Assembly: GCA_903813345.2 (NCBI GenBank)
Contig: CAIIXF020000002.1
Coordinates: forward strand, 27,785,223-27,849,222
DNA: 64,000 bases
Origin: Owenia fusiformis
Taxonomy: Eukaryota; Annelida; Polychaeta; Sabellida; Oweniidae
Reading direction: 5' to 3'
The translations under genes and the position numbers were made by a program. The notes beneath the pieces were generated by a model, which was given only the letters and a program-made list of their open reading frames with translations, had not been told where the DNA came from and did no database searches. This document shows, one piece after another, positions 54,501 through 60,500 of the stretch; within the stretch, counting starts at the first letter, position 1, and every line of letters starts with the position of its first letter.

Positions 54501-57500
54501 AGATGAAGAAATCCCCAAAATTTGGGGAAAATAGTTCCCTTTTTCATCATATATGTGGTCAATGTTCACACAACTTATAAAATATGTATTCATGAATGTT
54601 CCCCAAACATTATTTGTCAAAATTATTGAAATATGAGAAGAAATCACCGCGGAAGGAATTCTGAGTAAAAGTTGTGTTGACAATAGTTTACCGCACGTGT
54701 TGTTTATAAGTTCATACGCGCAATTCAAGCAATGAAATTGTCTAAATTTTACAATCACGCGACCTGAGCATGGGACTAGAACCAATCACGTCAGTTGTTT
54801 ATTACGAAGTTACCATACTTACGGTGAGATACCTGCCCGCCGCAGTGATATATCACTGCACGGGAGTTCGTTTCTGTCGCATTGTGTACTCCAAATTGTG
54901 AAAAATGGGATTTTTGTTTTTGGTAATTATTTAACCTCAGCTAATGACAGGCATTACTCAGCCTAAAACCCGGAAGTATGTTAAACGGTTATAAAAGATT
55001 ATTAGGGAACATATGTAGGTATGCTAATATGAGGTCAAATATCGCTGCGCTATAGTGTGCTACCAGCTCCTTTATTAGACGTCCTAGCGATTTCATACCA
55101 TGGACTATATGTATGTGTGAGACTTTGATAAATTATTTTACTGCTGCTATATATTCACCATTGCATGGTCCCGGTGCAATTGTTACGTCATCTATTGCAG
55201 CATCACCGCTATAGCCATCTCCAACAGTCCCTTCTATGATCATATAGTAAGACCCGGTACGCAATGGTATATCAGCCCTTAGCCACTTATCACCCTTATC
55301 CCCTTGTTCAAAAAAGATAAGAGGGAATATAGTACATCAAGAGGAACATACTACAAAACAATGATTATAAAAGTTACAAGTTATAGCACACTGTAACACA
55401 AGACCTGCTTTAAGTACAACCAAGAAGTCGTCATCTTAGAATATCAATTAATTGTCGTCAATAATGGTATGGATGACTTTTGTGTTCCATTTGCTAAATA
55501 CGATTACTGAGAAAGTCATTGCGAAATAAAGATGTATTCTTGAATCTTTTTAGAAATGACATATTTTTGTGATTTAAGGATTTAAGCCTTGGACCCAGTG
55601 CATTGTGTTCTGAACCATTCCACGGAGATGTTGTTTCCAAATTTTTGCATGACACCGCAGGGGGAATGCAAAGTTAGGGAAACAACATCTGAGTGGAATG
55701 AAGCAGCCACAAGGCATTGAGTCTTGGGCTCAAATTATTTTCACACAGTAAATCCATTATGTTGTAAGTGCTATGGTCCTGCATTGTGATAATGGTACTT
55801 GGATCGTTGGGAAGGGGTTTACGACATTGTTTCTTTTCACGTTGGATTATGGTTTTGGATAGTTGGGATTTGTTTTCTGATGATTGGTGTAAACTTAGAT
55901 ATTTTTAGTCGAACTTGTACTTACATAATAATATTGCCAATATTTGACTCTAAATTAATCAGAATTGAAGTCCAAAATCGAAGGGAACTGAAGATTTTAC
56001 GATTAATATTTCTTAAATCAGGAACGTTAACTGAAAGTGTACCTGATGACATCCACACAACCTCCTGTTCCTGTTCTCTTTGAATTATCACGCTGAGGCT
56101 CCCCATGTGTTTACCGTACATGTGGTAAAACAATGTTAAACATGCGTCGTCAGTGATTCTTAGCTGTGGTGACTGCATCCGTGCAATATCTCCATTTTTT
56201 CTTGGAGTTGATGCCTCTATGTACATATAACTCCCTGGAATAGTCGATTAAAAACAACATTGAATGCGACATTGATTTTTTAAAACACAAATTGACATAA
56301 AGCACTAGTATACACCGACCATGATACAATCTGGCGGAATATGAAGTCCTATGAACTGTTAAGGTAAGACTAATGATTAAAACTATTTATAAACCCATAA
56401 TCGTAGACATGTCTAACAAATGCTTACTCACCACATCTGTATGTATGGTCTGAAACGGGCCCCGTTAATTTGCTTGGTGTATCTCCAGAATTGAGCGTCC
56501 ATGCAAAATCACCAATCGGGAATGTCGCGTTGGATGTATTTTTCATGCCGCACATTCCATTTTCAAAGTCACAATGGTAATGGTTATCTACATGTTATGA
56601 ATAATATATTCAGCAAGAAATCTTTGCAAGCATGGGCTTTCATTTAAAGAAACCCCATGGTTCAATCATTTTTATCTTCATTTGATGTGTCACGGTGCAA
56701 GGATCTCCATGCCAACAATGTCACAACATACAGAATTTTTATTTTATCATTCACATTTGGTTTAGATTTTAATGAATGTACCTGTATTTAAGTATTTAAG
56801 GACCAGACTACTTGCTTTAAAGCAAAACTAAAGACTGTTACGTTGTCCTTCTTAATGCAATTCTAATTTGAAAGTACTTAGATATTCTGCTTTAGAAAGA
56901 GAATACAAAAATCTTACTTAAAAGTAAATTTTTAAAATGCATTCATCTTTTTGATGTTTTACAACAGCGGTCTGCTTGTTAGATAAATATACTGTAGTAG
57001 CAAGAGTTGGGGTTGCACACGTGTGGCCTTTTTAGTCAATTAAGGTCAAGGTCGAAATAACCATTCAATTGTTGTCGAATCTTAAATGGTTATACTGTGT
57101 TCTGATTGGTTACAAAGTGATTAAAATGCCAATATCTGTCATATCCTTGCAATAATTAGTTCTTTGATTTTCAGAATGGAATCGTTGATATTAATGCATT
57201 ACTTTTTTACTCACCAATATGTCGCATATAGTAATCTGCTGTACAATTAACAAGTACAGTAGTATTCGATGAAGATCTCAAAAAACATCTTCCGAGGGAT
57301 CTTATATACTCCACTGATCGACATGGAAAACTTTCTTCAAGAAGGCATCTGTGCAAACATTCATAGATTGTCAGTCTTACTCCATAATAACTTCTTTCAT
57401 AACGAAAAGGTATACAAGATTGTTGTGCCATTTGCCATGTTAACCCATACGTGAAGTTGACGAATCTTTCTGAAAATGTGTTATATAAATATACAAACAA

Positions 57501-60500
57501 AGAACAATGTTCACTATAATTCGAAATATTCACATCTGTTTAAGGTATGCTTAGGGTGCCTAATAATTGATTAACTGTAGTGAACATTGACTGTTCATGA
57601 AATGGGTCATGGGGATAAGCCATAATCATACTCACGTGCAGAATTTGTAGTTGCTTCTGTTGTTGGCATAGTTGTAACAAATGGCGTGAAACCTTGAAAC
57701 GATAATTATCTTTATGGGAAAATAAATTAATAAAAGGGACTTTTGCACACGGGCAATCTTTATCTAAAATCATACATTTAATTGCACATTATTGTTTACT
57801 AATAAATTTTAATTTCGTTTCACTAAAACAGACATTAAGTATGAGAAAAATTGGAAAATTTACTATCATAGAAAGAACGTAAGAAGGTTAGAGATGTTCA
57901 GCAAGGTTTTCCCCGCTTTCAACAAAATGTCTTTTTAATATAATTATTTATTTGTTTATTTGGTAAATAGATGACATATATGATCGATATCTACACCAAA
58001 ATAAATAAACCACGAGATATGTATATGACAGTTTAATTTTAGAACCGATTTCTTTACTTCAGGGGGAGTTTTATGCATTTAACTAAATGTGTTTTACATC
58101 TAAAAGGTCATGCACTAAGCAACGTTTTATCGACTTTAAGATAGCATCATATAATCCAAAACATATTTCTCATTTTCAAGGATAGGTATTTTTATTTTTT
58201 GAACATCGTGGAGAGTAGTTATAGAAACAAGAGTTCTGGCACACCTTTAACATGGAGTCCTATGGGGAGGCACACGATTTTTCATATTACCCTCCCTAAC
58301 GTGGGGTCCAATGGGGAGGGACATCTGTGAGCCTCCCTGAGCTCGGGAGGCACATACGGGAACCCCACCCTCCCTCTCGACGTGGTGGCGTGACATTTTT
58401 TCGGGGATCTCGGGATTCTCGGATCCTAGGGGTATAAGACGCTCTACCCTTAAGGCCACGGCTGTACATTAACCTTGTTGAGAGAGATACTTCGTATTAT
58501 TCGAATTCCCGCCATAAACCATAAATGATAGCCAGTACGCTATGTCCCTCCCCATTGGAGCCCATGCTAGGGAGGGTAATATGAAAAATAAAAACACAGA
58601 TAACTTTTTTGAAACTTAAATGATATGAATGCAGTTTTAATAGGTAACTTATGCAAATAAATGTTGAATATGAATATATTGTAGGCATTCCCCAACCCCT
58701 AGAAATCCTATTAAATAATTTATTTTGTGTGAGTGAAAGTAAGTTAGTGTTGCTGTATGATCAAATATACTTGTTGCTATTTTAAGATTTCAGTCAAATC
58801 TAGTTTTATCTGCTTATAGTCCGGAATGTGGGAGCTAAGTTTTCATACTAACCTGACGTATTAGTTCTTGTCTCGGGAGTTGGCAATGTAGAAAGTGTTG
58901 AACCTTAAAAAGTATAAATACAGGGTGGTCAGAAAAATGGGAATCCTGCATTTTCCTTATATCTTGGTCACTTTGAAATATTACTCCCTGATATTTCACA
59001 CATTGGTACATCATTCAATTTCCTACCATCCTACCATATTTCATGATCATCAGACTGATAGTCACAATTTTACAGTACTTTGAAAAACATGCTTCAGATT
59101 TGGCCATCATCACGCTGTAGGCAAAACAGCACAGTTGTCAATGACCCAAATGCATTCCTCAGCAGGTATGGCCTGAATGACACGAATGATTTCACTTTTG
59201 AGGTTTGCAATTGTCCTGAGGTCATTCTCATATACTCTATCTCTGCCATATCCTCACAGGTAAGGACATTTTAGACGATGAGTACAGGTTTCCCCACAAG
59301 GCAATAGTGGCCACTGGGCATGTTCTTTAAATTACTGTAACATTGTGACTATCAATCTGATGGTCATGAAATAAAGTAGGCAAGTAGCAAATTGAATGAT
59401 GTACAAAAGTGTAAAATATCAGGGAGTTATTTTATAAAATGACAAAGATATTAGGAAAATGGTATTAGGGTTTCCATTTTTTTTAATTGCAACTTATTGA
59501 ACTTTAAGATATTTGGTTCATATAGATTCTTTTAAATATAATATATATGAGTAGAGTATCCCTATTTCTCGTCCTCTCTGACTTTATAAGTAAAAGAATA
59601 CTGAACTTAAGCTAGAACGTAAGTGTTCATACTAACTTGGCGTATCCGTTGTTGTCTCGGGAGTTGGCAATGTAGAAAGTGTAGAGCCTGAGAGGAAAAA
59701 ATGCAACTGCAATTTATTAAACAACATTACATAACAAAGTAGTTGGTTTTTTGTTTGTATTTGAACAAGTTTAATTCATAGTAAATTCATTAATTGAATA
59801 CAAGGGCATGACAAAACGTATTCCTTTTATAAGTATGAAATATTAAACAAATCCCCTTTTGAGAGCTGGTTGCAAATATACTTTAACAAGTTGGAAATTA
59901 TCGAAGTACATGATACATCATTCATTATGTTGTCTGAGTTTATACTAGCAAACTTTGATTTTGTATTAAAAATGTTTCTAAGAATAAATAAGCGATATTC
60001 TCAGTAAACGTATATCGCAAAGTCATAAGTCATGATACCCAGTTGTGTTGACATAAAAATAGTGCACATCAAATGTCGTTGATATTAACACACATATTGC
60101 AAGCTTTGGTAGAGTAAAAGAATTTGAAAATATCAATTGTCGTAAAGGGGCAGGTACCTTATTGCAAGATTTTTTGACAGCTCTTACTTAAGTTCTAATA
60201 ATTATTTGACCACAAAAACAAATGCGTTTGTTTTCTGGGGAAAATTGCTGATGATGGGTGGATTAATGACAGCTTAATGGATAATATGATGGACTTTATT
60301 TTCATTCTATTGTCCCTTAATGAAGATAACGCATTGGCCAAACAAACCCATTTGTTTATGTGGTCAAATAATTATTAGGTCTTAGTTTGGAGATGTCTAA
60401 AATAGCTTGCAATAACGTACCTGCCTCTTTGCCCATATGTGAGTATTCCTATGTCTTGCCCTCCCTGCGTATATAAGCAAAATCTAAAGAATCCTGAACG

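Noticed and set aside
54429-54785. 118-codon minus-strand open frame
   Set aside because: It starts inside the fold-back element at 54,451-54,881 and crosses its terminus. No domain recognised.
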